Of a stretch of DNA of 42,910 bases, positions 1 to 7,453 are shown in pieces. The notes beneath the pieces are model-generated. The model saw only the letters and a list, made by a program, of their open reading frames with translations. It searched no databases and was not told the origin of the DNA. How positions within the stretch are numbered: position 1 is the first letter of the stretch; each line of letters begins with the position of its first letter. The translations under genes and the position numbers were made by a program. The stretch comes from Flavobacteriales bacterium UBA5422 (lineage in GTDB: Bacteria; Bacteroidota; Bacteroidia; Flavobacteriales_D; Crocinitomicaceae): assembly GCA_002409405.1 (NCBI GenBank), contig DHNG01000006.1, forward strand, positions 1,457 through 44,366, read 5' to 3'.

Positions 1-23
1 CGATATTACGATATTACGATATT
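1..23. repeat. 8-bp tandem repeat at window edge
   Basis: Nearly three copies of CGATATTA run head to tail from the first base. The array is cut by the window edge, so its true length is unknown. It lies just downstream of the anmK stop codon, in non-coding DNA. Confidence 0.8.
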
Positions 24-46
24 CAATTTCCTAGACACCAAAAATA

Positions 47-1135
47 TTATGCAAGGTGCATCACACCTCCTACAACTGCTTTTGATGCCCCCGTGACCGA
101 TGGAAGACAATTCGGAATGTTTTCCAGGTGCAATGCTCCTAAAAATGCAAAAATTAATGCTTCTTTAAAATCAATCGTTTCTTCATCGGGAAGAACAACG
201 CCCCCCTTAAAATAATGCTCAATCCTGCTGACCAAAAACGTGTTTTTTGCTCCTCCCCCTGTTACAAACACAGTTTGACAGTTGTATTCGTTTAATCGCT
301 TTGCGATCTGAAAAGCGGCATGTTCCGTTGCGGTAGCAATTTTTGTTTCAAGTGAAATCGGATAGTTCTCAAATAACGGTAAAATGTGTTCCTCCACCCA
401 CTCCCAACCCAAAGAGGGAGGTTGTAATTGATGATATGTATTAATTTCGTTCAGTGACTTCAATAATCCGGCATCTACAGTATGTGCGGAAGCAATCATC
501 CCATTCCTGTCATACTCCAGTCCTGACTGTCGGGTAAAATAGTTGATTAGAATATTTGCCGGACAGATGTCAAATGCCGTAACAGAGGTATCATTGTTTA
601 TGATTGAGAAATTAGCAAATCCTCCGATGTTCAAAAAAGCATCTGCCTGTCCTGAAAATAGCAATTGATCACCGATTGGGACAAGTGGAGCCCCCTGCCC
701 TCCATGTAAAACGTCCTTTGTTCTGAAATCATTAATTGTGTTGATTCCTGTTGTATGTGCAATACTTTCTCCACAACCTATTTGAACCGTTAGTCCTTTT
801 TCCGGCTGATGAAAAACAGTATGGCCGTGTGAGGCAATTGCTGCAATCTCATTTTTTTGAATTGAAAAATCTGTAATAAACCGATTGATGCACACACCGA
901 AAAAAAGCCCTAATTGCCGATCCATTGAAAAAAGTTCAAAGCCAGATAAATTGACAACATTTTTCAGGTGTTTCAATAGTTGTTCCGGATAAGTATATGT
1001 TCTGGTATTGTGTATTTTATAACTCCATGTGTTTTTTTTACAAAAAAAATCAACATGGCAAATATCTACTCCATCCAGTGAAGTCCCTGACATCAATCCG
1101 ATTAATTGATAGTGAAGAAAATCTTTAACTTGCAT
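47..1135 (-). CDS. anmK: Anhydro-N-acetylmuramic acid kinase
   Basis: Cytoplasmic kinase that uses ATP to open the 1,6-anhydro ring of anhydro-MurNAc and form MurNAc-6-phosphate during peptidoglycan recycling. The N-terminal LIGLMSGTSLDGVD (about residues 11-24) is the family phosphate-binding motif. Other hallmarks are SHGHTVFHQP, the LNIGGFAN region, FDICPANILIN (region of the family's catalytic Asp; many members have GPGN here) and VTGGGAKN near residue 290. Length of 362 aa is normal. The start codon abuts the divergent promoter of the acyl-CoA dehydrogenase gene, so the two genes share a short intergenic region. Identification is secure by motif; no companion murQ is seen in the window. 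Confidence 0.95.
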   Translation of the reverse strand: MQVKDFLHYQLIGLMSGTSLDGVDICHVDFFCKKNTWSYKIHNTRTYTYPEQLLKHLKNVVNLSGFELFSMDRQLGLFFGVCINRFITDFSIQKNEIAAIASHGHTVFHQPEKGLTVQIGCGESIAHTTGINTINDFRTKDVLHGGQGAPLVPIGDQLLFSGQADAFLNIGGFANFSIINNDTSVTAFDICPANILINYFTRQSGLEYDRNGMIASAHTVDAGLLKSLNEINTYHQLQPPSLGWEWVEEHILPLFENYPISLETKIATATEHAAFQIAKRLNEYNCQTVFVTGGGAKNTFLVSRIEHYFKGGVVLPDEETIDFKEALIFAFLGALHLENIPNCLPSVTGASKAVVGGVMHLA

Positions 1136-1159
1136 TTTTTTAATATTTGATTACTTTTG
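1130..1159 (+). promoter_or_regulatory. Promoter of the acyl-CoA dehydrogenase gene
   Basis: TTG at 1130-1132, a 19-nt spacer, and TACTTTTG at 1152-1159 match the Bacteroidota -33/-7 pattern. The predicted transcription start near 1163 lies downstream of the upstream TTG codon at 1147, which supports the ATG at 1192 as the real start. Confidence 0.6.
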
Positions 1160-1191
1160 CAGATACTCAAAATGAAACCATAAAGATACGT

Positions 1192-2334
1192 ATGAAATTT
1201 GAATTATCAGAAGAGCATTTGGCTGTAAAAGCTGCTGCAAGGGATTTTGCCCAGAATGTATTGAAACCGGGAGTTATTGAGCGCGACAATGCACAGCGCT
1301 TTCCTGCCGAAGAGATCAAGCAACTGGGAGAATTGGGATTTATGGGGATGATGGTTGATCCGAAGTACGGAGGAAGTGGTATGGATACGCTTTCTTATGT
1401 GTTGGCGATGGAAGAAATCTCCAAAGTTGATGCTTCAACTTCCGTTTGTATGTCAGTTAACAATTCCCTTGTTTGCTGGGGATTGGAGAAATTCGGTACG
1501 GAAGAGCAAAAACAAAAATACCTCATTCCACTTGCAAAAGGTGAGAAAATCGGTGCATTTTGTTTGTCTGAGCCGGAAGCTGGTTCGGATGCAACTTCAC
1601 AACGCACAACAGCAATCGATAAAGGAGATCATTATTTGATGAACGGGACAAAAAACTGGATCACAAATGGTTCTTCAGCATCTATTTACCTGGTCATTGC
1701 TCAAACAGACGTTGAAGCAGGTCATAAAGGAATCAATGCTTTCATTATCGAAAAAGGAATGGATGGTTTTATCATTGGTGCGAAAGAAGATAAAATGGGA
1801 ATTCGCGGAAGTGATACGCATACCTTGTTATTCAACGATGTGAAAGTTCCAAAAGAAAACAGAATCGGAGAAGATGGTTTTGGATTTACCTTTGCAATGA
1901 AAGTGCTTTCCGGTGGACGTATCGGAATCGCTTCTCAGGCATTGGGAATCGCTGCCGGAGCATTTGAGTTATCAACTGCTTATGCGAAAGAACGAAAAGC
2001 ATTTGGTAAAACAATCGGAGAACATCAGGCAATTGCATTCAAATTAGCAGATATGGCTACAGATATTGAAGCTGCTCGTCTGTTGGTATACCGCGCTGCA
2101 TTAGATAAAGATAACGGGCGTAATTACGACCAATCTTCTGCAATGGCTAAATTGTATGCTTCAAAAGTTGCAATGCAACACACTGTTGAGGCTGTTCAGA
2201 TTCACGGAGGATATGGATTTGTAAAAGAGTATCACGTTGAACGTTTAATGCGTGATGCGAAGATTACACAAATTTACGAAGGAACGTCTGAAGTTCAAAA
2301 GATCGTTATCTCCAGAAACATACTGAAAGGTTAA
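1192..2334 (+). CDS. Acyl-CoA dehydrogenase (short-chain/butyryl type)
   Basis: FAD enzyme that introduces the alpha-beta double bond into acyl-CoA, passing electrons to ETF. From the ATG at 1192 it has 380 aa, the normal family length; an in-frame TTG at 1147 would add 15 unlikely residues and precede the predicted transcription start. Visible motifs are CLSEPEAGSDA (flavin/substrate loop), NGTKNWITNG, RIGIASQALG, VQIHGGYGFVKEYHVERLMRD, and the C-terminal QIYEGTSEVQ, whose Glu is the catalytic base position of short-chain members. Followed by a strong hairpin terminator, so probably monocistronic. Substrate chain length cannot be fixed from sequence alone. Confidence 0.93.
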   Translation: MKFELSEEHLAVKAAARDFAQNVLKPGVIERDNAQRFPAEEIKQLGELGFMGMMVDPKYGGSGMDTLSYVLAMEEISKVDASTSVCMSVNNSLVCWGLEKFGTEEQKQKYLIPLAKGEKIGAFCLSEPEAGSDATSQRTTAIDKGDHYLMNGTKNWITNGSSASIYLVIAQTDVEAGHKGINAFIIEKGMDGFIIGAKEDKMGIRGSDTHTLLFNDVKVPKENRIGEDGFGFTFAMKVLSGGRIGIASQALGIAAGAFELSTAYAKERKAFGKTIGEHQAIAFKLADMATDIEAARLLVYRAALDKDNGRNYDQSSAMAKLYASKVAMQHTVEAVQIHGGYGFVKEYHVERLMRDAKITQIYEGTSEVQKIVISRNILKG

Positions 2335-2360
2335 TCTTATTCAGATGTATAGATAGATTG

Positions 2361-2386
2361 AAAGGCCGTTCGGATGAATGGCCTTT
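2361..2386 (+). terminator. Rho-independent terminator
   Basis: AAAGGCCGTTC pairs with GAATGGCCTTT around a GGAT loop (11 bp with one G-T wobble), followed by a T run. It lies 26 nt after the acyl-CoA dehydrogenase stop. Confidence 0.85.
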
Positions 2387-2585
2387 TTTTTGTTTTGAAA
2401 ATCAATTTATTACAGAGACTCACTTGAAGTGATTAGTTGAGTGAATGTGTAACTAAACGAAATTGCTTTAAATAGCATTTTATCAGGGTAAAAGCACCGT
2501 TTAGCTATAAATTGTTGAAATCATTTTCTACTGATTGTATAAAAGGTATGATTATTGCCCTTATTTTTACAAAAAACAGCATCCC

Positions 2586-3617
2586 ATGAAAACAATTAGC
2601 AGTATCATTTTTAGTAGTTGTATGTTCCTCTCATTCGGACAAATTTCGTCCATGAAAAAAGAGAAAGATGGTGCCGTTCCTTGCTATGAACGTGCAAAAA
2701 ACCAACGCAGCAAAGGAATTGATAGTTGGGAGTGCGGAAAATTAGTTGGTGTGGTTGATTGCAATGAGGAAATTGAATACGACCACGAATTAAACCTGTT
2801 TTTGAAGAAAGCCAAAGACAATGTGAACAGAACCGGTGCAGGAAAACCATTTACAGGAACTTGTGAATCGTGTTTTATGAATGGTTTGCTGGAAAGAAGA
2901 ATTTCCTTTGTTGACGGACGTGAAAATGGGATTGACACAGCTTACTACGAAGATGGATGTATTCAGGCTGTGCGTTCGCATATACAAGGATCAGAATCCG
3001 GGACATGGACCTATTTTTATGACTCGACGCAAATTGTTGCGTGGGAAATGAATTACTACCTGGGAGAAAAGCACGGAAAACAAGTCAATTTTAAAGCCAA
3101 TGGAGATACAACAAAGTTGGAACATTATAAAAACGGAGTGCTTGATGGTGTGAAAAAACAATACTATAAAGGCTCCAAAGTATTTAAAGAAGTCAACTAT
3201 GTTGCTGGATTAATGGATGGGACATTCAAGATGTACAACGCACAGGGTGTGGTGATTGAAGAGGCAAATTACAAAGCCAATAAGAAGAATGGCGTTCAGA
3301 AATACTATTACGATGATGGAGTGTTATTGCGAACAGAGAACTGGGAAAACGGAGTAAAATCAGGAGAGTTTAAAATGTTTTATTACCAGGGACACATTCA
3401 AACGCTGGAAACCTACAATAAGAAAGGTCAGAAAGAAGGAAAATTTGAAGAATATTACCCGGATCAAAAACCGAAAAGAATAGCTGTTTATGCAAAAGAT
3501 GTGTTGATTGAAGAACACTTGTTTGATGAACACGGAAATGAAACATATTCTTTCGGAGCACCTACAACTTCAGATGCTGAGGATGATGCGGTCAAAAAAA
3601 AGGGGACTAAAAAATAA
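2586..3617 (+). CDS. Secreted MORN-variant (YwqK-like) repeat protein
   Basis: 343 aa from the ATG at 2586; an in-frame TTG at 2535 would put 17 residues in front of a clear signal peptide (MKTISSIIFSSCMFLSFGQ). From about residue 90 the protein consists of repeats of roughly 20-25 residues with the pattern G-x-x-x-Y-Y-x-x-G-x-x-x-x-x-x-Y-x-x-G, for example YKNGVLDGVKKQYYKGS and YKANKKNGVQKYYYDDG. This is the MORN_2/toxin-antitoxin YwqK repeat type, common as exported proteins in Bacteroidota. Function is unknown. The stop codon overlaps the next start (TAATG at 3615-3619), indicating translational coupling to the flavoprotein gene. The C-terminus is Lys-rich. Confidence 0.8.
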   Translation: MKTISSIIFSSCMFLSFGQISSMKKEKDGAVPCYERAKNQRSKGIDSWECGKLVGVVDCNEEIEYDHELNLFLKKAKDNVNRTGAGKPFTGTCESCFMNGLLERRISFVDGRENGIDTAYYEDGCIQAVRSHIQGSESGTWTYFYDSTQIVAWEMNYYLGEKHGKQVNFKANGDTTKLEHYKNGVLDGVKKQYYKGSKVFKEVNYVAGLMDGTFKMYNAQGVVIEEANYKANKKNGVQKYYYDDGVLLRTENWENGVKSGEFKMFYYQGHIQTLETYNKKGQKEGKFEEYYPDQKPKRIAVYAKDVLIEEHLFDEHGNETYSFGAPTTSDAEDDAVKKKGTKK

Positions 3618-4852
3618 TGAATCTTAATTCCCGGACACCCTTACTTGATGTGGCGGTAATTGGAGGTGGTGCAGCTGGTTTTTTTGCAGCTATCCATGCC
3701 AAAAACACAACCAATTCAGTTACAATTTTTGAAAAATCTGCCAAGTTACTTTCCAAGGTGAAAATTTCCGGCGGTGGACGTTGCAATGTTACCAACGCCT
3801 GTTTTGACAATGAGTTACTGTCCCGGCACTATCCCCGTGGAGAAAAACAACTGAGAAGAGCTTTTTATCAGTTCAATGCTCAATCCACGGTCGACTGGTA
3901 TGAATCCAGAGGAGTGAAATTAAAAACCTATCCGGACAATTGTATCTTTCCGCAAGCAAACGATTCACAGGTTATCATTGATTGTCTGTTGAAAGAATGC
4001 TACGACAAAGGAATCGAATTACAGATCCAACACGCGGTAAAAACCATTAAAAAGGAAAATGATTACTTTGTCCTTGCAATAAATGACCAGCTTGTTTATG
4101 CTAAAAAAGTAATTGTCACAACAGGAGGGCAGCCCAAAATAAGTGGATTAAAGTGGTTGGAAGAATTGGGATTAAAGATCATTTCCCCTGTCCCCTCTTT
4201 GTTTACATTCAATATGCCCGGCAATCCGATCCGTGAATTAATGGGAAATGTTGTGGAGCAAACAACCGTAAAAATTGAAGGAACAAAATTGACCGGAAAA
4301 GGACCTCTTCTTGTAACGCATTGGGGAATGAGCGGTCCGGCAATCTTACAACTCTCCGCTTGGGGTGCACGCATACTGGAAGAAAAGAATTACCAGTTTT
4401 CAATTTTTGTCAATTGGCTGGATGAACAGAAAGAAGAAGGGTTGAGAGCAATGGTACAACACCAGAAAAAAGAGCAGCCGGATAAGATGTTGAGCAACGC
4501 AAATCCGTTTTCGATCACGAATAAAATCTGGCAGTTTTTATTGCAGAAATATGAACTTCCTGCCCAGATCCGATGGAAGGAACTGGAAGGTAAATCACTT
4601 AATAAATTAGTAACTGCCTTGTTGTTTGATAAATACGATGTATCCGGAAAGACAACCTTCAAAGAGGAATTTGTTACCGCTGGAGGAGTACATCTTTCCG
4701 AAATTGATTTCAATACGATGGAGTCAAAGAAAATAAAAGGACTGTATTTTGCCGGAGAAGTAGTAGACATCGATGGTATTACCGGTGGTTTTAATTTTCA
4801 GGCTGCCTGGACAACCGGTTACATTGCAGGCAAGAATGCCGGATCAAATTAG
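3617..4852 (+). CDS. BaiN/HI0933-family FAD-dependent oxidoreductase
   Basis: 411-aa flavoprotein of the HI0933/YhiN/BaiN family. The N-terminal VAVIGGGAAGFFAAIHA is a Rossmann dinucleotide-binding motif; SAKLLSKVKISGGGRCNVTN is the family signature, and the C-terminal GLYFAGEVVDIDGITGGFNFQAAWTTGYIAG is the second FAD-contact motif. The middle segment (about 190-330) is the family insert domain. Biochemical roles are poorly defined; one relative acts in bile-acid 7-dehydroxylation, which should not be assumed here. Translationally coupled to the MORN protein upstream; coupling does not by itself show a functional link. Confidence 0.88.
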   Translation: MNLNSRTPLLDVAVIGGGAAGFFAAIHAKNTTNSVTIFEKSAKLLSKVKISGGGRCNVTNACFDNELLSRHYPRGEKQLRRAFYQFNAQSTVDWYESRGVKLKTYPDNCIFPQANDSQVIIDCLLKECYDKGIELQIQHAVKTIKKENDYFVLAINDQLVYAKKVIVTTGGQPKISGLKWLEELGLKIISPVPSLFTFNMPGNPIRELMGNVVEQTTVKIEGTKLTGKGPLLVTHWGMSGPAILQLSAWGARILEEKNYQFSIFVNWLDEQKEEGLRAMVQHQKKEQPDKMLSNANPFSITNKIWQFLLQKYELPAQIRWKELEGKSLNKLVTALLFDKYDVSGKTTFKEEFVTAGGVHLSEIDFNTMESKKIKGLYFAGEVVDIDGITGGFNFQAAWTTGYIAGKNAGSN

Positions 4853-4857
4853 CATTC

Positions 4858-4889
4858 CACATTGCTATATCGTCACATTGCACTATCGC
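4858..4889. repeat. Imperfect 16-bp tandem repeat
   Basis: CACATTGCTATATCGT (4858-4873) is followed directly by CACATTGCACTATCGC (4874-4889), identical at 13 of 16 positions. It lies immediately after the stop codon of the flavoprotein gene. Confidence 0.7.
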
Positions 4890-4961
4890 CTTATCCCGAT
4901 ATGATCACAAATATTTTCCGGTTTAGCATCGTTTTATAATAAAAATAACTTGTTTTGCACT

Positions 4962-5528
4962 ATGCATTTTGTAGAACCGCACTTTGGATGGAGAGGATAT
5001 TATACTGCAGAAGACGATCCGCAATCGCCTTTTTATGGTCGTATATATAACGAATTTGAATTCGAACACCGGATCTATAATTACGTCATTCACCCGCAAT
5101 GGGATCCCATCGGTTCAGAAACGCTATTCATCAAGATTTTATTCACAGATTACCAGGACGGCTATTCTGTCATTGAATTGATCGGAGAATGGAACGACGC
5201 GATTGAGAATGACATCATGACCTTGAAACGGGACATCATTGATCTCTTAATTCACGAAGGGATCAACAAATTTATTTTGGTTGGGGAAAATGTGCTGAAT
5301 TTTCATTCGTCAGATGACAGTTATTATGAAGAATGGATTGACGATATTGAAGATGGATGGGTTGTACTTGTCAACTTCCACAACCATGTAAGCAGAGAAA
5401 TGCAGCAAGCCAACATTGACCAGTATTTTTTAATGGGCGGGCAATTAGATGACGTAGAATGGCGGACATTTCTTCCGCATCAATTTTTTCGGTTTATTTC
5501 GAAAATTGTCAACCAACGACTGGATTAA
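4962..5528 (+). CDS. Conserved hypothetical, acidic, 188 aa
   Basis: I do not recognise a named family. The ATG at 4962 is preferred over a TTG at 4950, because the TTG lies inside a likely -7 box (TTGTTTTG, 4950-4957). There is no signal peptide or membrane segment, so it is probably cytoplasmic. The protein is rich in Asp/Glu and aromatic residues (HFGWRGYYTAEDD, WIDDIEDGWVVLVNFHNHV). It shows an alternating beta/alpha pattern with a hydrophobic strand ILVGENVLNF near residue 107. It is convergent with the membrane protein gene, whose stop lies 3 nt away. Monocistronic. Confidence 0.6.
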   Translation: MHFVEPHFGWRGYYTAEDDPQSPFYGRIYNEFEFEHRIYNYVIHPQWDPIGSETLFIKILFTDYQDGYSVIELIGEWNDAIENDIMTLKRDIIDLLIHEGINKFILVGENVLNFHSSDDSYYEEWIDDIEDGWVVLVNFHNHVSREMQQANIDQYFLMGGQLDDVEWRTFLPHQFFRFISKIVNQRLD

Positions 5529-5531
5529 CAA

Positions 5532-7313
5532 TTACTTGACAGCTTTCCATTCATACACACTGACTTTCAAGTGCTTTAATACGATGCTGTCTCCATACTG
5601 TGCCCACAAACCGGTGTAAGTTTTATCCTGTTTCGTACGAATATTAGGAGCAATGTAATCAAAAGTAACAGTCTTGTTAATCGTATCATGAATGACTCCT
5701 GCATCCTTGTATTGCTTCCCTTTCCACGCATACGGGACTTCATTATACCACATGTGTGTGTTGAAGATTTTTCCCTCCAATTGTGATGTTTCTCCCTGAT
5801 ATCCCCACTCCGAACGAATCAACAGATGCCGCACGTCTTTTATCAAAGGAAGTTGTAAATCCATTCCGGGAGCATATAGATTTTGTTGTGATAGCAGGAA
5901 ATCATCATAAATTAGACTGTCTTCGTACAACAAGTTGAAATCAGTGATGTCAATGACGCTGTTTTCAAATTTTCCATCGTCTATTTCCATCAATCGTTTC
6001 TGTTGTTCGGTCATTGGTGTTGTCTGCAGAAAAACGGAACGATATGCGGCAGCCGTCATGTGGTTTCCTTGAAAAATTCGCTTGCGTACCTGGTACGTCT
6101 GAAACAAATTGAGTAGAATCGTAAATCCGATCAACAGGAGAATCCATTTCTTACCAAAGTCTTTAATGAAATACCCTAAGCTAATCGCAAGGATCGGGTA
6201 AAAATCTATCATAGCTCTGTGTCCGAAAGGAATCGGGTACCACCAGGTTGTCCAGCAACTAATGACATAGAAAAACACAAGAAATGTAATCAGGCCTGCA
6301 ATTCCGGTTGAACGATCGTTTTTGATCCAGAAGTAAAATCCCAACAAGGAAAAGATCATCACCGGTGAATAAATCAACCATCCATTTTTAAAGCTGAAAA
6401 GAACCTCCAATATATAAGGTGTTGACCAGTCCATCCCCTCCCCCGGATTATTTGCGTAGCTGTTGATCATGAAACTACCTGAAGTCAACTTCCAATAAAT
6501 CATTTGGGGAAGGAATGTCAATACGATGGCAACTAGTACAATGAATACATATCCGGTTTTTGAACGTAGAAAGAATACTATTTTGCCGATGAATGAATGG
6601 CCGAACTTCTTGTATCCATAAAACACTGCAAAAAGACCAATTACAACAGAAGGGGTTCGTGTCAATGCAATCAGACCGATTGAAATCCCAAGTAAAATGG
6701 CATTTTTAACGGAGATCTTCTCGTGGAAATAATGCGTTCGAAGGATAAAAAAACAAACCAACATAAAAACCAGGTTGTGTGTCACACCGACCGAGCCGAA
6801 ATTCATATAGAAAAAATTTGTTCCCAACCCGATAATGAGCATTACTGTTGCTCCGACCCGTTCATTAAAAAATAACAACAGTACTTTTCTCAACAGAAAA
6901 ACACTGAGCATAAAATAGAAAAAAGACCCTAAATAAGCCATCACCTGGTATGGATAAGAGAAACCATCGGTTGTATAACCGCCCCAATTTGCCCATAATT
7001 CAGCAACCAGATAGAATGGTAAATGTAGAATTGCCCACCCAATAGTATATTTTATATATACGTTTCCATTCGGGAGGTGAACATATTGATAAAGCGCTGA
7101 AGAATACTCGTACCGTTCATTAATTACCCGGAAATAATCCAGATCCACATCAAATGAATGGCGATCAAATACCAACGGATAATATGAATTATACCCCATT
7201 ATATCCCAGGTCAGTATGTTTTTTATCCCGTCGGAAAAGAACAATATCCCGATGATCAAAATCAGTAGTATACCAATGGTAAATGTATTGTAGCCTATTT
7301 TCAGCCGATCCAT
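5532..7313 (-). CDS. GT-C-like polytopic membrane glycosyltransferase
   Basis: 593 aa. About ten hydrophobic helices fill the first 400 residues, followed by a soluble C-terminal domain of about 190 residues. The first periplasmic loop (about 30-100) has WDIMGYNSYYPLVF, with an acidic residue where GT-C (PMT/ArnT-like) enzymes keep a catalytic Asp. YIKYTIGWAILHLPFYLVAELW, LALTRTPS and the FGHRAMIDFYPILAI segment are typical of undecaprenyl-phosphate-sugar-dependent glycosyltransferases in Bacteroidota. The acceptor and sugar cannot be predicted, and no polysaccharide genes surround it. A -7 box (TATTTTTG on the minus strand) lies 17 nt upstream of the start. Confidence is good for membrane protein, moderate for glycosyltransferase. 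Confidence 0.65.
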   Translation of the reverse strand: MDRLKIGYNTFTIGILLILIIGILFFSDGIKNILTWDIMGYNSYYPLVFDRHSFDVDLDYFRVINERYEYSSALYQYVHLPNGNVYIKYTIGWAILHLPFYLVAELWANWGGYTTDGFSYPYQVMAYLGSFFYFMLSVFLLRKVLLLFFNERVGATVMLIIGLGTNFFYMNFGSVGVTHNLVFMLVCFFILRTHYFHEKISVKNAILLGISIGLIALTRTPSVVIGLFAVFYGYKKFGHSFIGKIVFFLRSKTGYVFIVLVAIVLTFLPQMIYWKLTSGSFMINSYANNPGEGMDWSTPYILEVLFSFKNGWLIYSPVMIFSLLGFYFWIKNDRSTGIAGLITFLVFFYVISCWTTWWYPIPFGHRAMIDFYPILAISLGYFIKDFGKKWILLLIGFTILLNLFQTYQVRKRIFQGNHMTAAAYRSVFLQTTPMTEQQKRLMEIDDGKFENSVIDITDFNLLYEDSLIYDDFLLSQQNLYAPGMDLQLPLIKDVRHLLIRSEWGYQGETSQLEGKIFNTHMWYNEVPYAWKGKQYKDAGVIHDTINKTVTFDYIAPNIRTKQDKTYTGLWAQYGDSIVLKHLKVSVYEWKAVK

Positions 7314-7330
7314 ATCCGAAACCTTTGTGA

Positions 7331-7338
7331 CAAAAATA
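7331..7338 (-). promoter_or_regulatory. -7 box of the GT-C gene
   Basis: TATTTTTG on the minus strand fits TAnnTTTG, 17 nt before the start codon. I see no convincing -33 box. Confidence 0.45.
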
Positions 7339-7432
7339 AGGTTAAAGTTTGTTTTTTAGTTAAAAACAGAAAGATGTAGAAAGAATAAATTACCCTTAAT
7401 TTTTGCTTAATCATATTTCAAAGGAATCCGAA

Positions 7433-7440
7433 TAGATTTG
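7433..7440 (+). promoter_or_regulatory. -7 box of the glycine-rich T9SS gene
   Basis: TAGATTTG, 13 nt before the ATG at 7454. A TTTG at 7402-7405 is 27 nt away, longer than the usual spacer. Confidence 0.4.
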
Positions 7441-7453
7441 CGCTACTAGTTTA

